NCBI RefSeq assembly: GCF_000002235.5
Contig: NW_022145597.1
Span: forward strand, 124,001 to 188,000
From: Strongylocentrotus purpuratus
Taxonomy: Eukaryota; Echinodermata; Echinoidea; Camarodonta; Strongylocentrotidae
DNA: 64,000 nt
Direction: 5' to 3'
Shown here: piece by piece, positions 10,289-22,717 of the stretch
How the letters are laid out: each line of letters starts with the position of its first letter
Numbering within the stretch: position 1 is the first letter of the stretch
Made by a program: the position numbers and the translations under genes
The notes under the pieces: generated by a model
Databases searched by the model: none
The model's input: the letters and a program-made list of their open reading frames with translations, nothing else
Told to the model about the DNA's origin: nothing

Positions 10289-12738
10289 CATGATAGAAAT
10301 GTTCTTACAATTGAAGGTTGAGCTATCAGGGTCAGGTTGGAGTGCATCGATGTTATGAGGACCTTCGTCCACTGGAGATGATACAAGGGGGGTCACTTCT
10401 TCAGGGGTTTCTTGAACTATATAGAACATAAAATAACAGCAGTGATTCATTGTCATTTAATAATCATAACATGCTGCAAAGTTTCACTTTATAGCATTTA
10501 CCCTAAAATACACACATTTAGTATTTTCTCTCTCTCTCTCTCTGAAGTTTCATATTTTTAACCATCCCAGGCTCTGTATGATATGTCTGTTCTTGTAATT
10601 CAGAATCATGTAATCAATTTCTTTAACTTTCACAGTCACGGATGGGTCTCATACTATTTTAGTGGCTTTCGGAACAAAACTTATTTTGACTAATTAATTT
10701 CCTTTCCTACGTACCTTCCTCCCATCCACCTTCATCCTCCCATTCTTCAGCAGGAACCAGTCGTTTCTTTGCCCTTGTGGATCTCCTCTTAATATCTGCG
10801 ATTTGCAGTTTCTGGTGATGAATGGTAGTGTCAAATTCACCCCTCAAAGTGTCTATGCAATTTGTGGTGGTCCCAATGTTGGTGCATAAACCCAGCCTAG
10901 ACAGCCTCTCGAAAATCTGTATCAAGAAATTAAGAAAATATCCCTGAAATATATGAATGCAGCACTGTCAAGCAGGGTCATGCAGGGTCAATGAGAGGGG
11001 AGCCACTATCAACCTAGCTAGGCTGCCCCCTCTTTTAGTAGACGCTATACATTCCATAATGCTTACAATATCAGAAAATACTAGGGATTCGGTACTCAAT
11101 CGCAAGCATCCCCCCCCCCCCCCCCCCCACTTCCGCAGCTCCAGACAATGAAAGACACGACTCTTTCTCTTCTGCACTTTCTTGAGTCTGCAGAATAAGG
11201 ATATTTCAGGATCAATCGCATTACTAATACATATGATATTTCATGCCATCTTTATGACCCCAAATGGTGGTCAGGGGGGGGGGGGGTACTTTTGGAATAC
11301 TATTTCAAATTCCCCCAGAGCGCCCCTTTTCATTTATAGTAAGTACGTACCCCTTCCACCTGTAATAATTAAGTGTCCTTTTCCATCTCTGATGAGTTCC
11401 CCTTTACTTTGACACAGTATGTCCCCTTTTCCTTTCTAATAAGTGCACAAAAATTATCGTAACGACTAAATTCTGTGATTTTCGCCCCCCAAAAATGATT
11501 AATTCACCTGTCTCTTTGTTCCTGCAAACCACATCAACAATCCAATCAACTCCTGAATGAATTTGTGTTTTCTTGGATCACGGGTGTAGAGGAGTTGGGA
11601 TGCTGCCATGGTGATTCTCACATTGGTTTCTTTACTGGGCCCCCTGCTGTCCGTTATTGCTGATAGAACTTTCATCATTGTTGGGCAATTTTCTTCAGAC
11701 GTTGATTTGTTTTTCTCCATGAAAAGCTCTCATAACTCTTTGCTTTATTGGTGTCATTGATTTCGAAGATTGACTGATTAGATTTGATTTCAGTATTGAT
11801 TTGTTGACATACTGAATTTATCATCATGTTATTAAAGGAGCTTGAAGACTTCATTTTTTTCATCATTTGCTTATACCGCCCAGCTGCCAGGTGGGCCGCA
11901 GCTTGGGGGAGGAAGGTATTGGTATATTTCTGTGAGAAGAATAGAGAGATAACATACATATATGTTTTTATATATCTGTTGCTAATTATATGGAACATAT
12001 GAATATGGGATTGGAATGACAAACAAGGGAAACGCAATTCGATATGATAAAAAAATTGAGGTTGGAACATTATTTATAGGCAGGGTGGCCCATTAGCAGG
12101 CCCCCAAAAATGAAATCCTCTGAATATAATCACATTTTGAAGTGAATATTGACTAAGAATCATCAGAAGAATTATTTACTATTCTTTTGTCAACTCTGTT
12201 TGTTGCTACGGCAGGCACCCAGTGAAAACAAATTCGTTTGGTGAAATTATGAAAATGCAAGCACTACTTTAAACAAACAGAACTTTGTCATACCTTGCTC
12301 ATTTTTCCTGATTGAGGTGTCATATGAGAGAGCAGAAACTCAACTTTCTAGAAATGTGATTTTCTCCTTAAAATTCAAATACAGTCCGCCAAATGAATTT
12401 TTTGTTTCCTCTCTTCAAATTCATTTTAATCACTCATGCGTGAAATATGCATCATATGAGTTGCATCAAATGAAAGAGGAGGTTCTAAGCTTTCCAAATA
12501 TGTGTCACTTAATAATTATAAATGTGATTAAGTTAATATTAAAACAACGATAATTCTCGGTTTTGTTTTTTCTGGAAACACTGTACATGTAGATCTTGTG
12601 GGGAAAAATGTGGGGAAAGATGCCCACTCTTACATTATTTTGTGGCCCTGCCCAGTTGCCCCCCACCCAATTTATCCTGGTGCAGCTATAAATGTTATGC
12701 TTTTACTGTGAAATAAACAAATAGAAACTCTAACTTAC

Positions 12739-13146
12739 CCGTTTCTTGGGTGGGTCTCCGGGGGTCTCTGCCATGGGCTCAGTCTGGGTCTCTTGGGTAT
12801 TTTGTTGGGGCGTTTGAGTAAGATTTCTTCTCTTTTGAGGTGGAGAGGCTGGCGGAGAAAGACATCGTTTAATCTTCTGCCCAAGGTAGGTGCTGCCATC
12901 ACTTATATTCTGAAGGCTAGAGTGTGATTCCTCTATTTCTGTCTTTGATTGTGATATTTTGCCGATCAACTGGGAACAGATTTTGCATATGCGATACTTT
13001 CTCTCTTTACCAGGGCTTACAACAATTCCCATTGATTTGAGTCCATCGACCGAAGATACACCTCTCCCCCTGATTATGGCATTTAATGTTGGTCTTTTTA
13101 AATCCGTTCTTAACTCAGCTCCACAGTTGCAACAATGACCATCCAT
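12739..13146 (-). CDS. Exon 1 of copy A: N-terminal zinc module
   Basis: Intact 408-nt exon, phase 0, starting at MDGHCCNCGAE. CxxC pairs occur near residues 5-8 (CCNC) and about 56-59 (CKIC), probably one zinc site. They are followed by a low-complexity basic, Pro/Gln/Thr-rich tail (SPPASPPQKRR). A pyrimidine tract plus CAG (TTCTTTCTGCCAG) lies about 26 bases before the ATG, so a non-coding first exon probably exists upstream. The same exon in copy B is at 24,909-25,316. Confidence 0.75.
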
Positions 13147-13227
13147 AATTGCATCAAAATATTGGTAAATCTGGCAGAAAGAAAGAAAGAAATTATATTG
13201 ATTATTATAGGCCCGGTCTTTAATTAA

Positions 13228-14717
13228 AGTTGATACTCTAAGCAAATAAATGTCCCTTAATTTGTTACCTACGGCAAGTATATGTTATTTTTAAGTTTTT
13301 CAATTACTTAGTATATCACAAAAAATTCTGTCTACTCGAAATCCTCAATTGAAATGTCTAAAATATCCGCCTCTCTTTGCATAGAAAATCAGTCACGACG
13401 CTGGTCTACTATTTATGACCTCACGTCCGGGAGAGAGTATATTCACGTACCCGGATGTTCCATAGCAAACATGTGCAGAGTGATACGATTTTCTGCATAT
13501 TTTTGTTTCAAAGGCTGAAAAGTCTAATAAATCATAATTCTATGTACAATTCTTTACCTTCCCCTAGTACTTCATAGTATTAATATCAATTCCCTTTTTA
13601 AAAATTATGACATATACATGCCAACGATGTGCTATTAGTCGATATTTTCACCATGTAATTTTTGTTTTGGTGTTGAAATCGGCCCAGGCACGGAGTGAAC
13701 AGTAGCTGTCTACCCATGCACAGTTCATTACCAACAGTAGCTGTCTACCCATGCACAGTTCATTACCATACACTAACAGCGATCTCCCGATGGTTTCTTC
13801 TTCCTTTTTTCCCATGTCTTTCGCCTTCCTTGGCCCTGAAGATCCTTCATCTACCAATTCTGACACCGGTAGTCAGGAGCAAGTCTTTGTTAGTTGTTTT
13901 TCTTAGCTGGCAACGTCGCTTTCATTCTCTTGCAATTGCCGATAAACATATAACTAGCGCACGTACGTTCCATCACAAGCAAGCAGCGCCTAGAGCAGCG
14001 GCTTGGTGTTACCTCCCGATTCTGCTCGCTCCACGAACGTTCCTGCAAGAGCCGCATCACTCGCCAAAAGATATCATAGAGGAAGCGCGCTTGCATGCAT
14101 GATCTCGTTCAAGTTTGATATTTTACAACATAAAATGTTTAACTGGTACTGTATCCTTTTTTGAGGCAGTCACACACATCTATGATAAGCACTATCATAG
14201 TTCTAGACCTATTCGTTTTACAAAACTGCTCATGTACATCTGATGACAATATAATGCATCCGCCTATTCATAAGTGCACGATTTAACTTTAATTCCTAAG
14301 CAGTAAACTCGTCTTAAATCTCTACCAAATAGGTGAATATGAGGATATAAAATGAAATCAGCGACTGGAAAATGTTGCTTCGTTATTCTTCATTCAAATG
14401 AAAACAGAAAATCCATCAAATATACTCCTTAACAACAACAAATCTAAGCTCTGACAGGATAGCATTTACGTAGGGATATCACTGCCATTCACTCTCGCTG
14501 AGCCCATGACTCCCGTTCGTGACGTCACGGATAGAGGCGCGACTCTACGTGCACTTCCGGGTTTCAGACTTAGATATTTTGGTAGAGTTTACTCGAATAA
14601 ATTCATTATTCTAAACTTGTTTTGTCGGGTGGACACAATTTGGTGTTATTATGGGGGTTAAAAGCTTTCTATTTATGTAATTATCTCAGTATTTGGGATT
14701 GTCTTAGAGTATCAACT
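13228..14717. mobile_element. TTAA-flanked non-autonomous transposon, 1,490 bp
   Basis: TTAA|AGTTGATACTCTAAG on the left and the exact inverse CTTAGAGTATCAACT|TTAA on the right (15-bp TIR). Arm B preserves the empty site as AATTAAGC with one TTAA near 24,835. No transposase is seen and the frames inside are unremarkable. A TTAA duplication points to a piggyBac- or Kolobok-type family. The insertion lies about 80 bp upstream of the copy A start codon, so it may cut the gene off from its promoter. Confidence 0.85.
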
Positions 14718-14955
14718 TTAAGCAAAGATAAATGTTCATGAGACATAAAACTTTGGACTAAGATTCTACATAAGATTGCACACATAGTATTGTTGTGTTT
14801 ATAAGGAAAGATCATGGATTACAAGCATAAACCAATCATACATGTATGTCAAAAAATAAAGTCCTCTCCGAATTTTAGTCTAATCTCCAAAACACTGATA
14901 TATGGTTAACTATTCCTAAAAACTTGTAACTATAGAATCACAGTATTGTCCAGGT

Positions 14956-17140
14956 ACATGTACCTTCTGATAGTAAAGTTCAATGTGATTCCAGTTTTCA
15001 GTACAAGTCTTAAAGTGAGGGAGAACATAATTTCTCTACGATGGGTGATTGAAGATCTATATGCAGATCATAAATGGGTGCTTACAGGATAAAATATGTT
15101 CTAATAAACCTTAAATAGATCCAGTTTCATTAATGCCATGAAATAACTAATTATATTTGTATCAGGCAGTTCCAACTGCATGTCAAAAATAATGTCCTCT
15201 CCGAAATTGTCCTCTCCGAATAATTTTTGACGCCACATACTGGTATCTCAAAAACCATTTATCCTTTTATTCTGGAAGTTGGTATGCAAAAGCACCCTTG
15301 CCATGTGTAGCTGTGCAGTATAAAGGGTCAAACTGCTCTGTGATCTTTTTAATCAGTAACTTCATGCTGTCAGGCCATCATTTTGTGGTATGAAAAGATG
15401 CAAAACTGATTTATTTTTTTTCATGAATAAAACTGCTTTGCACTCTAAATATTGAGTTGTATTCTGATTTCATATCAAGTTATCAAACTATGCCATTCAC
15501 ATTCACCCAAAGAAACAATAACAAAAAAATTCTGCAAAATGTCATCAGGTGACACTTGACGCTATTTTTGTCATTAAGGACATGTTTCATGGTTGGAAAA
15601 AAAAAGTTTGACACTTGTAGCCCTGAAATTGTACAGACTTTACCAGTATCAAGTATACAACACACAAACAAAAATTCAGAATAATCAAAAGAACTTTTTT
15701 TCTTCACCCCAAGTGAGACAAAGTGTGTACCCTGATTAGAATTCACCTTTCTTCCTTCTACTGTACTAACCCTCTGACATACAAAAAATCCTGGAAAAAT
15801 TCTCAAACCACAGAGATATCTATGGTTTTCTTTGAAGGTGTCATGGTGCAACACCCTCTAACAGTGATTAACAGTAAATTCTACCAACCATTTTTGAATT
15901 TTCCCAACCGTCTTTCCATGAAAAAAAAGACATAAAACAGGTTACAGTATTCAAAATCTTTCAACACTTTTATGTCTGGAATGGTATGTAGAGCCAATTT
16001 ATTGCTTTAAGACAATTTACATTCTCCTAAAATACATAAATTGTAATAATATAGTTGGGAGGATTAAGGAATCGATTAGATCAGTTTTTCCCAATTTGTA
16101 TCATTAATAATGGTCCGTTTTACCGTTTTCATTCAAATTTTCAGATTATCTTTAATTGTATATCTAGCATTGAAGTCACTACCTTAGCACTACCGGTACT
16201 TTCTCTCATAACAATGTTAAAGGTGAAATTCAAAGAAAATCACAATATGTCAACTAATGTATCACTAGAAACTGGTAAGCTAACAGATGCCCATCGTACA
16301 AGGTTTAGGTCAACTACATATCGGGTGATTTATTAAAATACAAATACAACCACCTCCATAACAGCTGGGATATACGAGAGATTCACCAGAAAAATAATGA
16401 TGTTTTAATGACGTCACTATATGGACCAATACCGCCCAAGCAGACGACATCCCATAAAGAATGAACATAATTGCAAAGCTTTTATTTGTCAAATTGTAAT
16501 GAGTTTAGTGTATATAAATAAAATGGCATGTCAAACCATTCAAAATGGGATATGACCCGATTCTGATAACTAAAATCTTTTGCTTAAATACACAGGATAG
16601 GGGTTAATTAACAATCAAAGAAACCAGACTTTCAAATTGAAAACCCCCAGGAATGATATTAAGGACGGCATTTGTTCCCTCTTGAAACGACGAACATACA
16701 GCGGTGTGTGCAGCTGAATATACAATGGCGTCTTATTTTGTTTACAAGCGACAGATTCCTTTTTTTTTGCATCGCTGCATTTGTCATCAAAATAAAACTA
16801 TGCGCGGGTTTAGAGTGAGGCAATAGATTATACAATTAGCCTGGCGGTAGTGAAGTAAGAGAAAGAACTCAAGAGAAGATGAAAACACAGGCACTGAAAA
16901 TGTGTGAGATGTCATGGGACATCGTCTGCTTGTGCAAATCATGTCCATACTGTGATCTCACACATCTCAGCAGCGTTCGGAGAGCTATTCAGGTGCTATG
17001 CCGGGGGTATATTTAAGCGTTTTGTAATTTATAATAATCATTACTTCGAATGTTTCCAAGCATTGAATTTTGATTACCTTGTCGAATCAAAGTTTCAACT
17101 TTGCAATAATGAAAATAAAGTTAGTTTTTAAAATCAATGA
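14956..17140. other. Spacer, no gene recognised
   Basis: AT-rich sequence between the arms. About 16,310-16,480 (read in reverse) and about 16,904-17,020 are diverged copies of one repeat sharing a TCGTCTGCTTG core and TCCATA..TGA. A TCCTCTCCGAA motif occurs at 14,870, 15,197 and 15,217. No open frame here resembles a protein I know. Confidence 0.4.
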
Positions 17141-17149
17141 ATATCTACT

Positions 17150-17565
17150 TTAACATTTTACCAAGTCCCTTTAACTATTAATATAAGCACTAGAAAATTT
17201 AGCCCCCAAAACACTAGCTGCTTTGGAGTAAAATTGAATATCAAAATTTCAAATAGTGCTTATATAATACGCCTATTCAATTGTAGCTGCGACCATGAAA
17301 ATCTCAGAACATGTAGACTAGTTGCGATGTATAATTTCCAAACGGAAATAGCCAATCGGTCGATTTTAGTCAATTAAGAAACATTGTGTCATGGCTTAAT
17401 TAATATCTTGACCTTGAGAGGGAGCTATACAACACAAAGAGTTTAATATTTACAACGTCATAACTTTAGACTCAATCTCAACCGCGACAAGGATCACTAA
17501 ATATTGTAGGATCGCATATATGCTTGCAATATGTTCATTTGCACCAAATTCATGGCCCCAACAGT
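17150..17565 (-). mobile_element. Diverged copy of the AGGTAATAC MITE family
   Basis: In reverse complement it shares long blocks with 37,735-38,460 and 57,235-57,738, for example GATTTTCATGGTCGCAGCTA, AATCGACCGATTGGCTATT and CCTACAATATTTAGTGATCC. The terminal inverted repeat is not preserved here, so the limits are approximate. Confidence 0.65.
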
Positions 17566-17783
17566 GTGAGTCAAAAAAAAGTTTACACCTCTCTATTATA
17601 TCATTTTGTGTGGTATGTGTTCACACTTGGATGAACAGGAAGCATTGTTTGCGAGAGTACAAAAATCGACTTGCGGCAAAGTTGCTTAGACTAGATCTCT
17701 AGACTAGCTATGTGATGTAATAAAACAATTGGGATTTGGGTATTAAATCGTTTTTTGCAGATCCAAATAACATCCCTTACAAC

Positions 17784-18626
17784 CAGTGGCGTAGACAGGT
17801 TCGTACACCTGGGGGGGATGACTCAGGGGCGGATCTAGCTTTTTGCTAATGGGGGGGGGGGTTGACCAATAATGACGATGCGGAGCATCGTCCACGAGCC
17901 GCAAAGCGGCGAGCCGATTTTTTTTTGGGTGTTTATTTGAACCCCGTAAGTGATGTTTTCCTGGCATCTATTAACACAATGGAGACCATAAAAAGCAGTG
18001 CATGATAACGTCTTTTTAAATCAAGTAACAGTTAAATACACAGTTATATCCAGAGTTATCATGTGTTTGGTTAAGTTACCAGATGAGTTGAATATCTTCT
18101 CACAATATTTGCACTTGAAAGGGTTTCTCTCCAGCGTGCGTTCTTTTTTCTTTCTTTTTTTCTTTTTTTTTCTTCATTTTTTTCCTTTTTTGTTTGTTTG
18201 TTTTTTGGGCCGCCCAAGGGGGGCGGGTTAAACCCCCTAACCCCCCCCCCCCCCGTAGATCCGCGCCTGTTTAATCTTGTGGTTATCTTGTGGTTTCCAA
18301 ACCACAAGATAACCACAAAATACTTGTAAGATTTTCTTTTTTTTTAGCGTCTGAATTGGCTTTCACCGTGTGAATGCGGCTAATAACAATAAACACAATT
18401 ACAATAATGATGAGGATTATTATTATCATCATCATAATTATTATTATTATTAATATTATAATTGTTATCATTATTATTATTACTATTATTATCATCATTA
18501 TGACTTATTAAGTAAGCAAATATCATTCCCCAAAACCTGGGGGGGATGATTGTACATGCCATCCCCCCCACCTTGTGAGGTGGGGGGGATGCATCCCCCT
18601 CATCCCCCCCATTGTCTACGCCCCTG
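17784..18626. mobile_element. hAT-like composite element, copy 1 (843 bp, TSD CTTACAAC)
   Basis: CTTACAAC lies at 17,776-17,783 and 18,627-18,634. The outer ends are CAGTGGCGTAGACAGG and GTCTACGCCCCTG. A second element pair is nested inside (CAGGGGCGGATCTAG at about 17,824; GTAGATCCGCGCCTG ending about 18,270). The nest is shared with the copy at 45,137-46,233, so the pair has moved as a unit. The right part is (ATT/ATC)n. A captured zinc-finger piece lies inside. Confidence 0.85.
18060..18142 (-). pseudogene. C2H2 zinc-finger fragment carried by the hAT-like element
   Basis: On the minus strand this reads RNPFKCKYCEKIFNSSGNL followed by TKHM: a degraded TGEKPF-type linker, CxxC, 12 residues, then the first His. 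The second zinc His is lost and the frame soon ends. It is a host C2H2 exon fragment mobilised by the transposon, since the same piece occurs in the second copy at 45,414-45,496. Confidence 0.65.
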
Positions 18627-18779
18627 CTTACAACATTAATCATGCCACACATATCAACGAACATGTACATGTATGCGCGTTTGTGTGTGCGTGTGTGACT
18701 TTGCGATCTACAAAAAGCATATATGCAATGCATTTCATTTGATACATTCAATTCATTCTCTCACTCCGCTAATCCAACA

Positions 18780-19558
18780 TAGAGTAAAGTACCCGGTTTT
18801 CGGCCACTTAAGACAAAATCCTATTTATTGGACTCTTTACTTCCTATTTATTATCATTTCTTGTTCAAATCATGAAGCAAATATTATTATTATTTAAACA
18901 AAAAAAGAATCCCAAAAAAAAATCACGAATTGCCATGACAATATTCATTTCAATTTTCACTGTTTTGGAGCCGGTTATCGGCCGAGCGTTTCAGTTTACG
19001 GCCGCATGTACAAAGTCAATAGGAAGCGCTCGCGCGCGCCGTGCGTTTCTGCGCTGATGTATAGCACAAGCGGGCGGAGCAAGTATCCCACCCCGGAGCT
19101 CCCGGGTGCTCGCCTGGCCGAATACAGGCACAGCGGTGATCGGAAGTTGGAATCTGAATTAGACAGACATATCGTGTGTGCGTCGCGGTGTGCGGCTGCA
19201 TTGATTTAATACATGCGATGAGATACTTTTGAGCTTGCGACCAGCACAAAATCGGGCTCTATATCTGAAAAATACTTGAAATAAAGCTCATTTTATGGTA
19301 CCCATATTTCTTACATACACGCGTAAGAAACTCGATTTTTCAGATTTGGGTAGCGGGACCGCCGATTACATCGCTAAAATGTGATATTTTAGGATATATT
19401 TTTCATTGCAAATGTGGTTCTTCAGTGACACTGGCATGGTATGGTATGTGTGGGATATGTGTTATGCTATTATGCGATGTATTTTAAAGTGATTGTACCA
19501 TGTATCCAACCAATTGGCCGAAAACCGGAGCTGACCGATTACCGGGTACTTTACTCTA
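18780..19558. mobile_element. MITE with TIR TAGAGTAAAGTACCCGG, 779 bp
   Basis: The ends TAGAGTAAAGTACCCGGT and ACCGGGTACTTTACTCTA are exact inverses for 18 bases, then diverge slightly. A TA at each tip could be a mariner-type TA duplication. A further internal motif CCGGTTATCGGCC lies near 18,970. No transposase is present. Confidence 0.7.
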
Positions 19559-19844
19559 ATACATGCTGTAGGCATCACTTGGCACAAGTCGATTTTTGCA
19601 CTGTTCATCCAAGCATTAATTAACACATACCACACAAAAATGGTACCTAATGATTTGGGATAAAACACTCTTTCATTAAGATGTATAATAATCTACTGTT
19701 CATAGATCTAGATGATTTTTAAAATAATTAATGATAGTCTAATAATCTTTTAAAGTCCACTCCAAATTTTATTAAGTTAAACCGAAAATGGAAATTCTTT
19801 TTGTCCAATTTTCTAGATGTAAACTTTTGTTTGACTCACACGGC

Positions 19845-20165
19845 CTTAGATCTAGTCAACTTGTACTTTAATATAACCCATTGCATTATTAAAAATCGTC
19901 GTAGATCTAGGTCTAGGCCTAGATCTAGATCTAGAGCTAGATCTATCCCAAGCCAGATCCAGGAAGCTCTGATGCGACGCCGACGCTGAAGCTTCCATGA
20001 GTTAGATCTATTCTAGATTAAAAGAGTAGAATACTAGGCCTAGACCTACTAATAAGTAATAATAGACTCTAACATTAGACCGAAAGCTTCAGTCTCTATA
20101 ATCGACGATTATAGAGACTGAAGCTTTCGGTCTATAACATTAGATCTAGAATCTAGATCTAGGCC
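19845..20165. repeat. TCTAGA/TAGATC-rich tandem patches
   Basis: Degenerate hexamer repeats (GATCTAG, GGCCTAG) near 19,895-19,955, 20,000-20,050 and 20,138-20,165, with a further patch near 21,985. They flank and pre-date the 59-bp palindromic element. Confidence 0.6.
20076..20134. mobile_element. 59-bp palindromic mini-element (two opposed TIRs)
   Basis: TAGACCGAAAGCTTCAGTCT..., about 29 bases long, is followed directly by its own inverse ending AGACTGAAGCTTTCGGTCTA. TAACAT flanks both sides (20,070-20,075 and 20,135-20,140). The ends are the same as those of the 1.58-kb fold-back at 22,718-24,297, so this is a fully collapsed member of that family, or a head-to-head end fusion. Confidence 0.75.
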
Positions 20166-20352
20166 AGGGCCTTGGCATTAAATTAGGGGGAAACCCCAGT
20201 GTATAGCGATCCACCTGCACACCCCAATCGGGACCGGATCGAGACTCGGTCACTGCACTGCTAACTCCAGCTCAGCTCCAGGCCAGCTAGGATGGGAGCT
20301 CCTCCACCGACGCCTGTCCTTAGGCGCCGGAGCTCCCTGGAGTTCGGCCACT

Positions 20353-22076
20353 GCAAACTAAAAATATGCTGCAATCGTCGACTAGTCGACGATTGCAGCA
20401 TATTTTGATATAGACCTAACCTAGAATAGATTAACATATGCATGTGATGTAGACCCTAGGCATAATTTAAATTAATAATTATCTTTATTGATGTTCTGAA
20501 GTAAAATATAAACTTACAGAACCAGAAAATATACAGCCAGAACATGTATTTGAAGCACGGGCTTGGCCTTGGGTTTCACAATCCGAACAGAAGTGAACAG
20601 ACATTATCGAAAATGACAGCCATGTCAGCTCGCCTAATGTCAGCCCGCCCCCTTACAAAGTCGCCCACAATTGGTCATGTCGCCTCCCGATTTTTTTGGC
20701 CGATTTTGGGATTCTTGGTCAGCTCGCCCCCATTTTTTTGGTCAGCTCGCCCCCTAATTTGTTGTTTTAATTTGATGTCTTTTACAAGTCAAAGTCAAGC
20801 CATTTTTAGTTCCTGGCATCTCAGTACTATGATATTACTAAATATTGAACATTTTCCATTGTAACTGCATATTTTCGAGGATATTTGCATCTAAGTTTCC
20901 ACCAGCTTACGTATATAGTGCGTCTTTTTCAGCTAAACGGCGTCGTCGACGTTTTCCTTGAAATTGTTTTTCAGGCAATATGGTCGCAAAAGTTCAAAAG
21001 TTTGACGTTTTCTAACAAACGCCATTAGGGTCCATTTCGGAAAAAGTGCGAGTCATACGCCATAGGCTCATTTAAGAAAAGGTGCGATACGCCATTATAG
21101 GGTCCATTTAAAAAAAAGGTGCAATATTCAGAGGTTGATGGACACGGGTGGGTAGCACTTGTGTATGAGAGTGATGCCCCCCCCCCCCCCCCCCTGGTGG
21201 AGGCGGCCCTCCCGGGGGCGATAGAGGGCACAGTTCCCATCACTTTCTCAAGTACCCCAAAAGTGCCCTTTTTACTTTGACAAGTGCCCCTATAATTTAA
21301 ACACGTGCCCCTGTCCCTTCGACAAGTTCCCATTTTCCTTTACAATAAGACAGTGTCCATTTTTTATGAATTCTCATAAGTGCCCTAGCTGTTTCAATTT
21401 AGTGCCCTTTTCAGGTACGGTCGAGATAGTGCCACTTTTCACTTTTGATAAGTGCCCCATAATTCACCTCTGATAATTGCCCTATTCAAATCTGAGAAGT
21501 GCCCCCTTTTACTTTGACAAGTGCCCTTTCATGGTCTTAAACTGACTGGTTTGCCTAAATTAAACAACAACAACAACAGCAACAAAAACAAGCAACATCA
21601 ACAGCTGTACGTCCGGTCCACGTGTGCGTTCGATCGCGCGCGATTTCTGGCTGTCATTTTCGATAAAACGACCGTTCGTTCATTCGTTCATTCACTTTAT
21701 CTTTATTCTTTATTCTTTATTCTCAGTTTTCTTATGAAGACTATAACTGATTTTCTTATAAAATTGAAGATATTTATGGCGTATATATTCATTACTGAAT
21801 GAACGCCACTAAACATTTACCAACATTAAACAACAACAACAACGTTCATTCACTTCTGTTCCTGGATTGTGAAATCCAAGGCTAAGGCAAGCCCGTGCAT
21901 TAAAGGTATTCTGGCTGTATATTTTATGGTTCTGTAAGTTTATATTTTACTTCAGAAGATCAATAATTATTTATTTAAATTATGCCTAGATCTAGGCCTA
22001 GGGTCCACATCACATGCATATGTTATTCTAGGTTATAGTCGACGATTAACGATTGCAGCATATTTTTAGTTTGCAG
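20353..22076. mobile_element. Fold-back element with arms of about 240 bp
   Basis: About 20,353-20,600 is mirrored by about 21,847-22,076 (GCAAACTAAAAATATGCTGC against its inverse; AACAGAAGTGAA against TTCACTTCTGTT). The left tip additionally holds a 40-bp palindrome ATATGCTGCAATCGTCGACT and its inverse (20,365-20,404). The interior has GTCAGCTCGCC repeats (20,635-20,760) and a degenerate AAGTGCCCCTTTT array (21,240-21,540). No duplication of the target was found. Confidence 0.7.
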
Positions 22077-22717
22077 CACACATTGCAGCTCGATTGCTGG
22101 TTTTCAGACCTCCGCAGTCCCGTCCATCATAGCCATGATGGGCATGCCCACCAGGGCCCTGTAGGGAGGGAAGCCATGAAGCCGACATTAATGTTCTCAC
22201 CAGATGCACCCTACTTCTTCGTACTCTCCAGTTTACATGTCTTCTTCTGCACAATGTCTGGCTTCTTTTACTTGCACGCATCACGCACTCACACACTACC
22301 ACTATTACTCCACCCTGGACAGCTGTCAACGTAGCTTTTTGGGTGCAACAAATTCAAGATTCAAGATTCAAGACATAGGAGCATCACTATCCTGGCTGTG
22401 TAGTAAAAGCTGTGCTTTTGATTCTCAACATTTCAAAAACCACTGTACAAAACTCAACTGATTTCACTCAAAATCGGTACTTTAGTGACTATTGATGACA
22501 CCTAAATAGCAGTAAAATACATTTTTTTAAACTTACTGATGTTAAAAAGAATAATTTAAAAATTCAAATTGTAAGTCTAGTGTCAAACTTTGCTTACAGC
22601 TGCATCGACATGATTGCGATATTGTGTGGTGTGTGTATTTGTGTATAGACTTCTAGGTCCCTGCCTCACAGCATGTATGCAGTGCTAGAGGTCAATACGC
22701 ATAAGCATTGACTCTCT

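Larger units (their letters stand above)
3493..13146 (-). pseudogene. DUF6589/PHD-finger transposase-like gene, copy A (disrupted)
   Basis: Exons on the minus strand: 13,146-12,739; 11,929-11,508; 10,916-10,715; 10,416-10,309; 9,290-9,050; 8,360-8,237; 5,944-5,696; 4,729-3,493. Every border is GT/AG, and all but the second and last exons match the length of the copy B exon exactly. Domain order is as in copy B. Lesions: exon 2 lost one A in the LKK-encoding A-run and stops early. Exon 8 lost one C in a C-run (GATCCCCC, against six C in copy B) and one more base just after the PHD finger Cys/His core (LPKES in place of LPKGKW). Exon 8 therefore breaks into three overlapping frames (4,600-4,394; 4,322-4,113; 4,101-3,493). 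The homopolymer positions leave sequencing error possible, but a second exon-8 lesion argues for a real pseudogene. Confidence 0.8.
1..14955. repeat. Arm A of a large inverted duplication
   Basis: The sequence matches, in reverse complement, the segment 24,596-35,040, exon by exon and through most introns. The inner border is near 14,955, where a shared CCTGGAC-containing stretch ends. The outer border is not seen, since similarity still runs at base 1. Arm A is longer because it carries private insertions (208-710, 1,345-3,326, 4,990-5,220, about 6,800-7,675, about 7,832-7,940, 9,937-10,288 and 13,228-14,717). Base differences are scattered, so the arms are not a recent perfect palindrome. 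They could be two transposon copies, an old segmental duplication, or two haplotypes joined by assembly. Confidence 0.9.

Noticed and set aside
13695..14102. 135-aa frame
   Set aside because: It lies inside the TTAA-flanked element, absent from arm B, overlapped by equal-sized frames on the other strand, with no recognisable motif.
15483..15854. 123-aa minus-strand frame in the spacer
   Set aside because: No motif, no splice context, and an overlapping opposite frame. The composition looks like AT-rich chance.
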